Source: Kitasatospora indigofera (GTDB lineage Bacteria > Actinomycetota > Actinomycetes > Streptomycetales > Streptomycetaceae). Taken from it: DNA of 64,000 bases. The translations under genes and the position numbers were made by a program. Each line of letters begins with the position of its first letter. Position 1 is the first letter of the stretch. The notes under the pieces were generated by a model. The model had not been told where the DNA came from and did not search any database. It worked only from the letters and a program-made list of their open reading frames with translations. The stretch lies in the NCBI RefSeq assembly GCF_014655955.1, contig NZ_BNBO01000007.1, positions 124,001-188,000 of the forward strand, read 5' to 3'. Of this stretch, positions 35,975-43,762 are shown piece after piece.

Positions 35975-36145
35975 ATGGGTCCGCTGCTTCTTGTACTTCT
36001 GCTCGCACTGCTGCTCTTCGGCGCCGGTTTCGCCCTCAAGGCACTGTGGTGGATAGCAATCTTCGTCCTGGTGGTCTGGCTGATCGGGTTCGTGGCCCGG
36101 GGGACGCACCCCTCCGGCGGCCGTCACCGGTGGTACCGCTGGTGA
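35975..36145 (+). CDS. Small hydrophobic membrane protein
   Basis: A 56-residue protein: two hydrophobic helices (about 3-20 and 22-43), then a basic tail ending HRWYRW. GGGAGG lies 8 nt before the ATG. It resembles the short 'hydrophobic protein' family of Streptomyces. Upstream 35880-35960 is AT-richer and probably holds its promoter. Confidence 0.8.
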   Translation: MGPLLLVLLLALLLFGAGFALKALWWIAIFVLVVWLIGFVARGTHPSGGRHRWYRW

Positions 36146-36184
36146 CCTGCTGAGCCCGTGGGGCACGGTGATCGCAAGGCAGTT

Positions 36185-36218
36185 CGGGCGGGGCGCACCC
36201 TGGGGTGCGCCCCGCCCG
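36185..36218 (+). terminator. Hairpin terminator
   Basis: A perfect 16-bp inverted repeat (36185-36200 with 36203-36218) lies 40 nt after the stop of the 56-residue gene. Confidence 0.75.
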
Positions 36219-36384
36219 CGTCTGTCCGGCCGCCCGCCCCGGCCCACCCGCCCGGGCGTCCGCATCATTCCTGAAATGACGGGAAGGCGAACGGTGCGGA
36301 TGTCAGAACGGCCAGGAAAACGTGACGGCAGTTCGCCGGATGTCCCATCACCGGACGCACCGTCGGAATATCGGAGGAAATCCC

Positions 36385-36459
36385 ATGTACATAGGACTCG
36401 GCACCGTGGTCATCGTGATTCTTGTCATCCTCGCGGTCCGCGCCCTCCGGCGCGGCTGA
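36385..36459 (+). CDS. 24-residue membrane miniprotein
   Basis: A very short open frame, starting MYIGLGTVVIVI and ending AVRALRRG: one transmembrane helix with a basic C-terminal tail. The perfect site GGAGGAAA (36372-36379) lies 5 nt upstream and a strong terminator follows at 36548, so the unit looks like a real small gene. Stress-linked miniproteins of this form sit near other Streptomyces genes, but its role is unknown. Confidence 0.6.
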   Translation: MYIGLGTVVIVILVILAVRALRRG

Positions 36460-36547
36460 TCCGGCCTCCGGCGGCCTCCGGGCCGGCCGGAGTTCGGCCG
36501 GCCGCGCTCACCGACGAGCGGTGGCCGGTGCGCGCGGTACGGCTCTC

Positions 36548-36583
36548 GACGGCTCCGGCCCACGGTGTGGGGCCGGAGCCGTC
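36548..36583 (+). terminator. Hairpin terminator
   Basis: A perfect 14-bp stem (36548-36561 with 36570-36583) with an 8-nt loop is followed shortly by TTT, ending the miniprotein transcript. The rest of the gene-free stretch 36460-36788 holds a GGGGAGCCCA-type triple repeat (36611-36641) and the sigma gene's promoters. Confidence 0.8.
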
Positions 36584-36651
36584 GGCTTTCCGGGAGGAGG
36601 CCGGCGCTCGGGGAGCCAAGGGGAGCCCAGGGGAGCCCAGGGGAACAAATC

Positions 36652-36679
36652 TGTACAAGCATCACTTAAGCCGTATATA
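36652..36679 (+). promoter_or_regulatory. Possible housekeeping-type promoter of the sigma gene
   Basis: TGTACA (36652-36657) and TATATA (36674-36679) are 16 nt apart within an unusually AT-rich patch (36645-36690). They fit a vegetative promoter. Confidence 0.4.
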
Positions 36680-36700
36680 AGGTCAGTTTTGTAGGGCGGT

Positions 36701-36725
36701 GCATGAGCCGGTGATCGCGGGGTAG
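36701..36725 (+). promoter_or_regulatory. Possible SigB-type promoter of the sigma gene
   Basis: GCAT (36701-36704), 15 nt, then GGGTAG (36720-36725) approximates the Streptomyces SigB consensus GNNT-N14-16-GGGTAY. Autoregulation would be typical of this sigma family. Confidence 0.4.
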
Positions 36726-36788
36726 CCGCGGCCCAGGAGCGTTGCGCCTATCCGTGGCCCGCGTTCGTGACCCGGAAGAGGGATACCC

Positions 36789-37703
36789 ATGGCAGTCCTT
36801 CAGGACACAGCGTCAGCCGTCGCTTCGGACCTCGTCGAGGCTCCGGCCCCGACAGACGTCCGACCCGCGGCCGCTCCGGCGGCCCCCGGCGGTCCGGCGC
36901 CGCGCATCGAGGACGCCGGTGCGATCGCACCCGCCGACGCCCGGGTGCTGTCGAAGGACCTCTTCCTGCGGCTGCGGGACCTGGAGGAGGGCACCCGTGA
37001 GTACTCGTACGTCCGTGGCACCCTGATCGAGCTGAACATGGCGCTGGTGAAGTTCGCCGCCCGGCGCTTCAGCAACCGCAGCGAACCGATGGACGACATC
37101 ATCCAGGTCGGCACGATCGGCCTGATCAAGGCCATCGACCGGTTCGACCCGACGCGCGAGTTCGAGTTCGTCACCTTCGCCCTGCCCACCATCACCGGTG
37201 AGATGAAGCGGTTCTTCCGCGACACCAGCTGGATGGTGCACGTGCCCAGGGGGATGCAGGAACTGCGGCTGGCCCTGGCCAAGGGCTCCGACGAGCTGGA
37301 GCAGGTCCTGGACCGCCTGCCGACCACGGCCGAGCTCGCCGAGCACCTCTCGCTGACCGAGCGTGAGGTGATCGAGGGGATGAAGGCCGCCAACGCCTAC
37401 ACCGCGCACTCGCTGGACGCCCCCTCCGAGAACGACGACGCCGGGTCCGGCTCCGGCGCCGGACTGGGCGCCCGGTTCGCGGTGGAGGAGCCCGGTTTCG
37501 AGGCGGTGCTGCACCTGGAGACCCTCAAGCCGCTGATCGCCGCGCTGCCCGCGCGGGACCGCAGGATCCTCGCGATGCGGTTCGGCGCCGAGATGACCCA
37601 GGGCCAGATCGGCCAGGAGCTGGGCCTGTCCCAGATGCACATCTCCCGGCTCCTCGCCCGCATCCTCGGCCACCTGCGCACGGCCCTGCTCGCGGAGAGC
37701 TAG
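36789..37703 (+). CDS. SigB/SigF-family RNA polymerase sigma factor
   Basis: A 304-residue alternative sigma factor of the stress/sporulation group. An Ala/Pro-rich leader (1-50) precedes region 2 (about 75-150; MDDIIQVGTIGLIKAIDRFDP), region 3 (about 150-205) and region 4 with its helix-turn-helix (about 250-298; TQGQIGQELGLSQMHISRLL). It has the VHVPRGMQEL segment typical of SigB-like proteins. It stands at the head of a block of partner-switching genes, suggesting control by an ATP-binding anti-sigma factor. GGAAGAGGG precedes the ATG. Confidence 0.95.
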   Translation: MAVLQDTASAVASDLVEAPAPTDVRPAAAPAAPGGPAPRIEDAGAIAPADARVLSKDLFLRLRDLEEGTREYSYVRGTLIELNMALVKFAARRFSNRSEPMDDIIQVGTIGLIKAIDRFDPTREFEFVTFALPTITGEMKRFFRDTSWMVHVPRGMQELRLALAKGSDELEQVLDRLPTTAELAEHLSLTEREVIEGMKAANAYTAHSLDAPSENDDAGSGSGAGLGARFAVEEPGFEAVLHLETLKPLIAALPARDRRILAMRFGAEMTQGQIGQELGLSQMHISRLLARILGHLRTALLAES

Positions 37704-37734
37704 GGCCTGCGCACTCCCCCCGCGCGTCCGCCCC

Positions 37735-37781
37735 CGGACCGGGGCCGGGCCGGCGTCCGCGCCGCCCCCGGCCCCGGTCCG
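37735..37781 (+). terminator. Hairpin terminator after the sigma gene
   Basis: A perfect 15-bp inverted repeat (37735-37749 with 37767-37781) with a 17-nt loop lies 30 nt after the stop codon. Confidence 0.7.
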
Positions 37782-37923
37782 CGCGGTGCCCGGGGCGGAC
37801 CGGGGGCGCCCGGACGGGGGTGCCCCCGGTCGGCGACGACCGGCCCGCCCACGGCGGATCGGGCGATTGTATGGTCAGGCGTGAGGGTCGGTGCGGTGCC
37901 GACGACGAAGAACTGAGGTGGAG

Positions 37924-38304
37924 ATGAACGATCCGGCGAACGCCGCCGCGATGCCGGCCCCCGACGGGCCGGGCGCAGAGTTCCGGCGGACCGACGACGG
38001 CGCGCTGGTCTGTTCCCTGGCGGGTGAGCTGGACCTGGACGGCGTGCTCGCGGTCGGGCCGGCCCTGGAGGAGGCGGTCCGCTCCGGCGCGCCGCTGATG
38101 GTCGTCGACCTGTCCCGGGTCGGGTTCTGCGACTCCTCCGGCCTCAACCTGCTGCTGCGCACCCGTACCGACGCCGACAGCGCCGGTACGGCCCTGCGGC
38201 TGGCGGGGGCGCCCGACCAGCTGCTGCGGCTGCTGGAGATCACCGGCGCGGACCGGGTGTTCGCACTCGAACCCACGCTCGAGCACGCGCTCGCCGCACG
38301 TTGA
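37924..38304 (+). CDS. STAS-domain anti-sigma factor antagonist
   Basis: A 126-residue SpoIIAA/RsbV-like protein. The STAS domain spans about 18-120, with the phosphoacceptor serine in FCDSSGLN (S71). When unphosphorylated it binds the anti-sigma ATPase and frees the sigma factor. The likely partners are the ATP-binding proteins at 38590 or 40511 and the phosphatase at 39506. GAGGTG lies just before the ATG; the GTG two codons earlier is possible. Confidence 0.92.
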   Translation: MNDPANAAAMPAPDGPGAEFRRTDDGALVCSLAGELDLDGVLAVGPALEEAVRSGAPLMVVDLSRVGFCDSSGLNLLLRTRTDADSAGTALRLAGAPDQLLRLLEITGADRVFALEPTLEHALAAR

Positions 38305-38589
38305 CCGGGCCCGGAGCGGTGCCGGCCACCGGCGCCGGCCGGACGGCCGCACCGGCCGCGCCCGTGGCCGCCGCTGCCCGCCGGGCGGCCCGGCGGCCCG
38401 GCCCGGCCCGCCCGCCGTCCGGGGAGATGTGCAGAAACGGGGCACCTGGTGTTCCCCGGGTCTCAGCGGGCAGGCGTGACACGGTACGGAACGGCGTGCG
38501 AGCCGCCGGCCCGGCGGACCGCGCCGGACACCACCGGATCCGTGACCTCTCGATCCACCGACAGCGCCGAACCGCGGGGTGAGAACGTA

Positions 38590-39105
38590 GTGACATCCAT
38601 CGACCCAGGGGCGGGCGTGCCGCAGCGGGCGGGCGTGCCGAAGGCCGGCCAGCGCCGGCGCCTCGCCCTGCTGGCCGTGCCTGGCCCCGTAGGCCGCGGC
38701 CGCCACTTCGCCCGGCAGGCCCTGGAGGACTGGGGGTGGGCCGACGCCGACACCCTCACCGACGACATCCTGCTGATCGTCTCCGAGCTGCTCGCCAACG
38801 CCTGCATCCACGGCGGCGGCCCGCGCGAACTCGTCCTCACCGCCTCCCCGGAGGGGCTGCGGGTCGAAGTGCTGGACCACGAGGCGACGCTGCCCAGTCC
38901 GCGCCCGCCGCACCTCACCACCGCCCCGGGCGGCCACGGGCTGCACATCGTGGCGCGGCTGTCGGAGCGCTGGGGCGCCGACCTCCACCCGGGCGGGAAG
39001 AGCGTCTGGGCGGAGCTCGGCGCGGCCCGCCTGCGCAGTCGCGAACCGGCCGGTCCCGGCGTCACGGGCAGTCCCGCCGGACGGGGTTCCGCGCCGGCGG
39101 TGTGA
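38590..39105 (+). CDS. ATP-binding regulator (RsbW/anti-sigma-like HATPase)
   Basis: A 171-residue GHKL ATPase-type protein. The N-box is SELLANACIHG (N70), the G1 box LDHEAT (D97), the G2 region APGGHGLHIV, and the end HPGGKSVWAEL matches the protein at 34442. It follows the STAS gene by 285 nt and may be its kinase partner. GTG start with GGGGTGAGA upstream. Confidence 0.88.
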   Translation: MTSIDPGAGVPQRAGVPKAGQRRRLALLAVPGPVGRGRHFARQALEDWGWADADTLTDDILLIVSELLANACIHGGGPRELVLTASPEGLRVEVLDHEATLPSPRPPHLTTAPGGHGLHIVARLSERWGADLHPGGKSVWAELGAARLRSREPAGPGVTGSPAGRGSAPAV

Positions 39106-39141
39106 GCGGCTCCGCGGTGCTGACGGCCGACCGGCCGCGCA

Positions 39142-39221
39142 CCACCGCCCGGCCGCGCCAGGGCCTGGGTGAGCCGCCTCCCGGCTGTGCCACCGCCCGG
39201 CCGCGCCACCGCCCGGCCGCG
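39142..39221. repeat. Three copies of a 16-bp repeat
   Basis: CCACCGCCCGGCCGCG occurs at 39142-39157, 39190-39205 and 39206-39221. It lies in the 400-nt gene-free stretch 39106-39505, which otherwise contains imperfect GCGAGCGGTG repeats (about 39249-39285) and no clear promoter. Confidence 0.85.
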
Positions 39222-39505
39222 CCACCCGCCGGGTGCGCGACCAGGGGTGCCTGCGAGCGGTGCGTGCGAGCGGTGCCGGCGAGCGGCCCCGCACCAGGTG
39301 GTGGTGCGTTGCGTTGCGTTGCCCCCACGCCGGCGGGCCCCGGTGGGCGAACCGAGGGGCATGGGAGCGGCCGGGGCGGGCAGGCGGGACGTACGGCGGG
39401 GCGGTTCGCCCCCCGCGTCCGGAACGGCGAGTCCTTCCGGAGCCGTACCGCTGCTCCCGAGTCGCGCGCCCTGACCGGCGCGTCCCGAGTCCCGCCCGAG
39501 GTCCC

Positions 39506-40441
39506 ATGAATCATCACAAATCCCTGTCTGCCGAGGAGGCGGATCCGTCGGCCGATGGCGTGCCCTCGGCTCGCGAGCGCGAGCTGCTGGCGGCCCTCCA
39601 GGACGCCCGGGCCCGCTGCCGTGAGTCGGAGCGTTGTCTCGCGGAGCTGCGGGAGAAGCACCGGGAGGCGACCGCGCGGTACTCGGTGCTGTCGGCCGAG
39701 CTGGAGGAGACCAACCGCGGCGTGGTGGCGCTGTACAGCGAGGAGCACCAGTTCGCCCTGACGCTCCAGCGCACCTTCCTGCCGGCGACCCTCCCCGACT
39801 GGCCGGGCGTCGACCTGGCGGTGCGGTACCTCCCCGCGGCGACCGAGAACGAGATCGGCGGGGACTTCTACGAGGCCGTCGCCACCCCGGACGGCCTGCT
39901 GATGGCGGTCGGCGACGTGGCCGGCCACAACCTCCAGGCCGCCATGGTGATGGGGGAGCTGCGGCACGCGCTGCGGGCGTACGCCAACGAGGGGCACCCG
40001 GCCGACGTGCTGCTGGAGCGCCTGGACGCGCTGATGGGCCGGCACCGTCCGGGCTGGACGGCGACGCTCTGCGTCGCGCTGCTGGAGTCCGGTACGGGCC
40101 TGCTGCACCTCGCGAACGCCGGGCACCTGCCGCCGCTGCTGATCGGCCCGGACGGCCGGGCCCGGTACGTGCACGAGCACGGTCCGCTGTTGGGCCTGGG
40201 CCTGCCGCAGCCGCCGGCCGGCCGGCACGAGGTCGCCCCCGGCAGCAGGCTGGTGATGGTCACCGACGGTCTGGTCGAGCGCCGGGGGGTAGACCTGGAC
40301 CGGTCGCTGGAGCGGCTGCGGCTGACGGCCGCGGCCGGACCGGCCGAGCCGGAGGCACTCTGCGACCACCTGCTGGACGGCTTCGGCACTCCGCAGGAGG
40401 ACGACACCGTCGTCTTCGCGGCCCGGCTGGGCGGCATCTGA
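39506..40441 (+). CDS. SpoIIE/RsbU-type serine phosphatase
   Basis: A 311-residue PP2C-like phosphatase. An N-terminal coiled coil (about 20-85), with the motif LEETNRGVVALY at 66-77, leads to the SpoIIE domain (about 85-308). Metal-site motifs are GGDFYE (D120), GDVAGH (136-141) and the final EDDTVVF. It should dephosphorylate STAS proteins to activate a sigma factor. It resembles the C-terminal half of the protein at 49784-51400. The start is the first ATG after the repeat region. Confidence 0.93.
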   Translation: MNHHKSLSAEEADPSADGVPSARERELLAALQDARARCRESERCLAELREKHREATARYSVLSAELEETNRGVVALYSEEHQFALTLQRTFLPATLPDWPGVDLAVRYLPAATENEIGGDFYEAVATPDGLLMAVGDVAGHNLQAAMVMGELRHALRAYANEGHPADVLLERLDALMGRHRPGWTATLCVALLESGTGLLHLANAGHLPPLLIGPDGRARYVHEHGPLLGLGLPQPPAGRHEVAPGSRLVMVTDGLVERRGVDLDRSLERLRLTAAAGPAEPEALCDHLLDGFGTPQEDDTVVFAARLGGI

Positions 40442-40451
40442 GCCCGCGCGG

Positions 40452-40485
40452 GCCGTCCGTCCCGGGTGGGCCCGGGGCGGACGGC
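40452..40485. terminator. Bidirectional terminator hairpin
   Basis: A 15-bp stem with one G-T wobble (40452-40466 with 40471-40485) and a 4-nt loop lies between convergent genes ending at 40441 and 40511. Confidence 0.7.
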
Positions 40486-40510
40486 GCCCATGACGGACGG
40501 CGGTGCCGGC

Positions 40511-41002
40511 TCAGTCCAGGGGAAGGTGCGCCCGGACGCGCTTGCCGCCCGCGTGCCGCTCGATGTCGTAGCGGCGGCACACCGCGAGGACGATCTCCAG
40601 GCCGTGCTGGCCGACCCGCGCCGGGTCGGGGGAGCGGGGCGCCGGCAGACGGGCCTCGGTGTCCCAGACGGTCACCCGGATGTCGTCGACCGTGAGTTCC
40701 AGGTCGAGCAGGCACGGGCCCGGGGCGTACTTCGCGGCGTTGGTGACGAGTTCGCTGACCACCAGCCGTACCGTGCCGGCCAGCGCGGCGGTCACCGGTA
40801 CCGCGTGCCGGGTCTGCGCCTCGGCGAGGAAGCCGTCGGCGAAGCGCCGGGCGGCCGCGGCGGTGCCCGGCTGGCCGTCGTAGGCGGCGCCGGCCCGGAA
40901 GGTGATCTCCGTCCAGGTCTGTTCCGTCAGTGTTCCCGCCTCCGGCACCAGGCACCGTCCCCGTTCGTGGGCCCGGTGCGCTCGCGGCCGGGCATGGGCC
41001 AC
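40511..41002 (-). CDS. ATP-binding regulator (RsbW/anti-sigma-like HATPase)
   Basis: Up to 163 residues. A GHKL ATPase domain covers about 45-160 with N-box SELVTNAAKYA (N88), G1 box VWDTEARLP (D114) and GQHGLEIV. No kinase histidine domain is present. The reported start is GTG at 41002; an internal GTG (VPEAGTL) may be the real start because the first 18 residues are low-complexity Arg/His. It could compete with the protein at 38590 for STAS or sigma partners. Confidence 0.85.
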   Translation of the reverse strand: MAHARPRAHRAHERGRCLVPEAGTLTEQTWTEITFRAGAAYDGQPGTAAAARRFADGFLAEAQTRHAVPVTAALAGTVRLVVSELVTNAAKYAPGPCLLDLELTVDDIRVTVWDTEARLPAPRSPDPARVGQHGLEIVLAVCRRYDIERHAGGKRVRAHLPLD

Positions 41003-41116
41003 CGCCTACCCCGGTTCCGCGAGGTCATGCACCGGCCGTCGGACAAGTGTCCGGCGACCGGGAGGCCCGGCCGGGGGCCGTGCCCGGCCGGATGGCCGCG
41101 GGGCTCCGGCCGCAGG

Positions 41117-41554
41117 TCAGCGGTGGTGCAGGACGGCGGCCGTCTCCAGGTAGAAGTTGTCGATGCTCTGGACGGCCCGGGTGAAGTCGTCGAGGTTGAC
41201 GGGCTTGGTGACGTAGGCGTTGGCGTGGCGGTGGTAGGCGCCGCTGACGTCCTCCGGGGCTGCGGAGGTGGTGAGCACCACGATCGGGATCAGCTTGAGC
41301 TGGTCGTCCGCCTTGAGGACCTCCAGCAGCTCACGGCCGTTCATCCGGGGCATGTTGAGGTCGAGGATGATCAGGTCGGGGTACCGGGCGACGTTCTCCC
41401 GCAGGTGTTCGAGGGCGGCGACGCCGTCCTCCGCCTTGACGATGGTGCGAGCCATGCCCTGTTCGAACAGGGCCTCCTCGATCAGCATGGCGTCGGCGAG
41501 GTCGTCCTCGACGAGCAGGACGCTGTAGGAGCGGGCTTGCGAGCGGGTGGCCAT
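41117..41554 (-). CDS. Rcp1-like single-domain response regulator (copy 1)
   Basis: A 145-residue stand-alone receiver domain of the Rcp1 type that pairs with phytochrome-like kinases. The acidic pocket is EDD at 16-18, the phosphoacceptor aspartate lies in LDLNMPR (about 65), and the conserved Thr/Lys are in LTTSA and VTKPVN. It has no output domain. Its start overlaps the upstream HTH gene's stop by one base (TGATG), so the two are coupled. Divergent to the CHASE3 kinase at 42086. A paralogue lies at 51434-51876. Confidence 0.94.
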   Translation of the reverse strand: MATRSQARSYSVLLVEDDLADAMLIEEALFEQGMARTIVKAEDGVAALEHLRENVARYPDLIILDLNMPRMNGRELLEVLKADDQLKLIPIVVLTTSAAPEDVSGAYHRHANAYVTKPVNLDDFTRAVQSIDNFYLETAAVLHHR

Positions 41555-41943
41555 CAGGCGCTCCGGTTCTCGGAATGGGTGGTGCGATGGGGTAGCGGCG
41601 GGACCAGCCCGGGCCAGCGCTGGCGGGCCGCCTGGCGGCTGATCTCGCAGGCCTGGCCGAGCTGCGGGTAGCCCGCCCCGGCCCTGGCCGCGTCACGGGC
41701 CGCCTGGTCGGCGAGGCGCTCGGCGGCCTTCCGCAGGTGCATCAGGGCGTGCAGCCGGGTCAGCGCGTCGTGCTGCGGGTCCGCCTCCCAGGGCTCACCG
41801 GGTGCGGGGGCGCCGGGTTCGGTGGCGGGCAACGGCCGGAACGCCCGGGCGGCGAGGCGGCCGGCGAGTTCACCGAGCGTCGCGTCCGCCAGGGCCGCGA
41901 GTTGGTCCTCGCTCATGAGGGCGGCGAAGCGGTCGGCTGGCAT
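41554..41943 (-). CDS. Helix-turn-helix-like protein (copy 1)
   Basis: A 129-residue protein. A helical N-terminal half (residues 8-36 and 58-85) is followed by GAGYPQLGQACEISRQAARQ (about 90-109), which resembles the Streptomyces HTH form with an IGxxxxxxRQxARxRW core. A DNA-binding role is likely. It is coupled to the receiver gene downstream. AAGGTGG lies about 6 nt before the ATG. The paralogue at 51873-52259 keeps the same layout. Confidence 0.8.
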   Translation of the reverse strand: MPADRFAALMSEDQLAALADATLGELAGRLAARAFRPLPATEPGAPAPGEPWEADPQHDALTRLHALMHLRKAAERLADQAARDAARAGAGYPQLGQACEISRQAARQRWPGLVPPLPHRTTHSENRSA

Positions 41944-41973
41944 GCCTGCCACCTTAGGGGACCATTCGTCGGG

Positions 41974-41991
41974 CGACAACCAAACTTGTCG
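41974..41991. promoter_or_regulatory. Inverted repeat between HTH-RR and the kinase
   Basis: CGACAA (41974-41979) and TTGTCG (41986-41991) form a perfect 6-6-6 inverted repeat in the divergent promoter region 41944-42085. It is a candidate operator for the adjacent HTH protein. Confidence 0.4.
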
Positions 41992-42085
41992 GACGGCGTG
42001 TAGGGTGTGGCTGCCGCGGGCGACCTGCCGCAGGCGGGCACGGACGAAGGCGCATCCGGCGACGGATGCCGGACGAAGGACCGAC

Positions 42086-43762
42086 ATGGCCAGCCAGACC
42101 CCGGCGGCGGAGCACCCCGCCGCCGAGACCCAGGGGCACCCCCGTCCGGAACGGGCGGCCGCCGGCACCGGCGGCTGGAGCACCCGTCGCTGGCTGCGCG
42201 TCGGGGTGAGCACGTCGCTGGCGGTCCTCGTCCTGCTCGGAGCGCTGGGGTTCTGGGTGTTCGCCCACTCCTCGGTGGTGAACAACCGGCTGGTCGACGT
42301 CAGCTCGCCGGCCCTCATCGCGGCCGTCCGGCTGGAGTCGGGCCTGGTCAACCAGGAGACCGGCATCCGCGGCTACGGCCTCACCGGGCAGGCGGAGTTC
42401 CTGGCCCCGTACGAGCAGGGCATCGCCCAGCAGCGGGACGCCGTCGCCGAACTCCGGCGGCTGATCACCGGCGAGCAGAGCCGGGCCGACCTCGACCTGG
42501 TCGTCGCCCGGGCCGAGGCCTGGCAGAGCCAGGTGGCCCGGCCGGTGGCCGCGGCCCCGCCGGGCAGTGCCGCACCGGCCGCCGGCCGGCAGACCACCGA
42601 GGGCAAGGCGGCCTTCGACGCCCTGCGCGCGGCGATGACGCTGCAGCAGGAGCACCTCCAGGCCGACCGGGCCGAGAGCCGGGCGGCCCTGCAGTCCGTC
42701 CGCACCCTGCGCAACGTGGTGTTCAGCACCATCGCGGTGATCATCCTGCTGCTCGCCGCCCTGGTCTTCGAGGGCCTGCGCCGCGGCGTCACCCGCCCCC
42801 TGGAGCACCTCTCGGCCGACGCCGAGCGGGTCGCCCGGGGTGACTTCAGCCACCCGATCACCCCCACCGGCCCCGCCGACCTGCGGCAGCTCGCGGCCGT
42901 GGTCGAGTCGATGCGCGGCCGGCTGGCCCAGGAGCTCCTCGCCAAGGAACAGGCCCGGCAGGTGCTCGACGCCCAGGCCGTCGACCTGCGGCGCTCCAAC
43001 TCCGAGCTTGAGCAGTTCGCCTACGTGGCCTCGCACGACCTCCAGGAGCCGCTGCGCAAGGTGGCCAGCTTCTGCCAGCTGCTCCAGCGCCGCTACGGCG
43101 GCAGCCTCGACGCCAGGGCCGACCAGTACATCGAGTTCGCCGTGGACGGCGCCAACCGGATGCAGACCCTCATCAACGACCTGCTGGCCTTCTCCCGGGT
43201 CGGCCGGGTGCACGCGAGCTGGACGCCGGTCGACCTGGAGCAGGTGTTCGATCGGACCGTCGACTCGCTGAGCATCGCGATCGCGGACAACGAGGCCGTG
43301 ATCACCCACGACGCGCTGCCCCGGATCAGCGGCGACGCCACCCAGCTCGGCATGCTCCTGCAGAACCTGATCAGCAACGCCGTCAAGTTCCGCAGCCCGG
43401 ACCGCGCCCCGCGGATCCACCTGGAGGCGGTCCGCGACGGCGGTCTGTGGCGGTGCGCGGTCACCGACAACGGGATCGGCATCGACGGCGACTTCGTGGA
43501 CAAGGTCTTCGTCATCTTCCAGCGCCTGCACACCCGGGACGCCTACCCCGGCAACGGCATCGGCCTGGCCATGTGCAAGAAGATCGTCGAGTTCCACGGC
43601 GGCACCATCGAGGTCGACCTCACCCACACCCCGGGCACCCGCCTGGTCTTCACCCTGCCCGTCGAGGAGTCCGTGGAGCAGCAGGAGACCGCCGGGGCCC
43701 CGGCGGCCGGCCGGAGCGAGGGTCGCGTGGCGGCTCCCCGGGCCGAAGCGGGGCGCTCGTGA
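42086..43762 (+). CDS. CHASE3-domain sensor histidine kinase
   Basis: A 558-residue membrane kinase. TM1 is about 38-60. The extracytoplasmic CHASE3 domain (about 61-208) has the signature ETGIRGYGLTG (91-101). TM2 is about 210-230, HAMP about 231-284. The phosphorylation helix has H317 in ASHDLQEPLRK, the form used by bacteriophytochrome-type kinases. HATPase boxes are N-box QNLISNAVKF (427-436), DNGIGID (461-467) and GNGIGLAM (489-496). Its likely receivers are the Rcp1-like protein next door and the receiver-phosphatase with which it overlaps by 4 nt. AAGGA 5 nt upstream. Confidence 0.95.
   Translation: MASQTPAAEHPAAETQGHPRPERAAAGTGGWSTRRWLRVGVSTSLAVLVLLGALGFWVFAHSSVVNNRLVDVSSPALIAAVRLESGLVNQETGIRGYGLTGQAEFLAPYEQGIAQQRDAVAELRRLITGEQSRADLDLVVARAEAWQSQVARPVAAAPPGSAAPAAGRQTTEGKAAFDALRAAMTLQQEHLQADRAESRAALQSVRTLRNVVFSTIAVIILLLAALVFEGLRRGVTRPLEHLSADAERVARGDFSHPITPTGPADLRQLAAVVESMRGRLAQELLAKEQARQVLDAQAVDLRRSNSELEQFAYVASHDLQEPLRKVASFCQLLQRRYGGSLDARADQYIEFAVDGANRMQTLINDLLAFSRVGRVHASWTPVDLEQVFDRTVDSLSIAIADNEAVITHDALPRISGDATQLGMLLQNLISNAVKFRSPDRAPRIHLEAVRDGGLWRCAVTDNGIGIDGDFVDKVFVIFQRLHTRDAYPGNGIGLAMCKKIVEFHGGTIEVDLTHTPGTRLVFTLPVEESVEQQETAGAPAAGRSEGRVAAPRAEAGRS

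Noticed and set aside
39233..39505. N-terminal extension of the phosphatase at 39506
   Set aside because: The extension reads through DNA repeats and has no conserved sequence; the coiled coil starts after the ATG at 39506.
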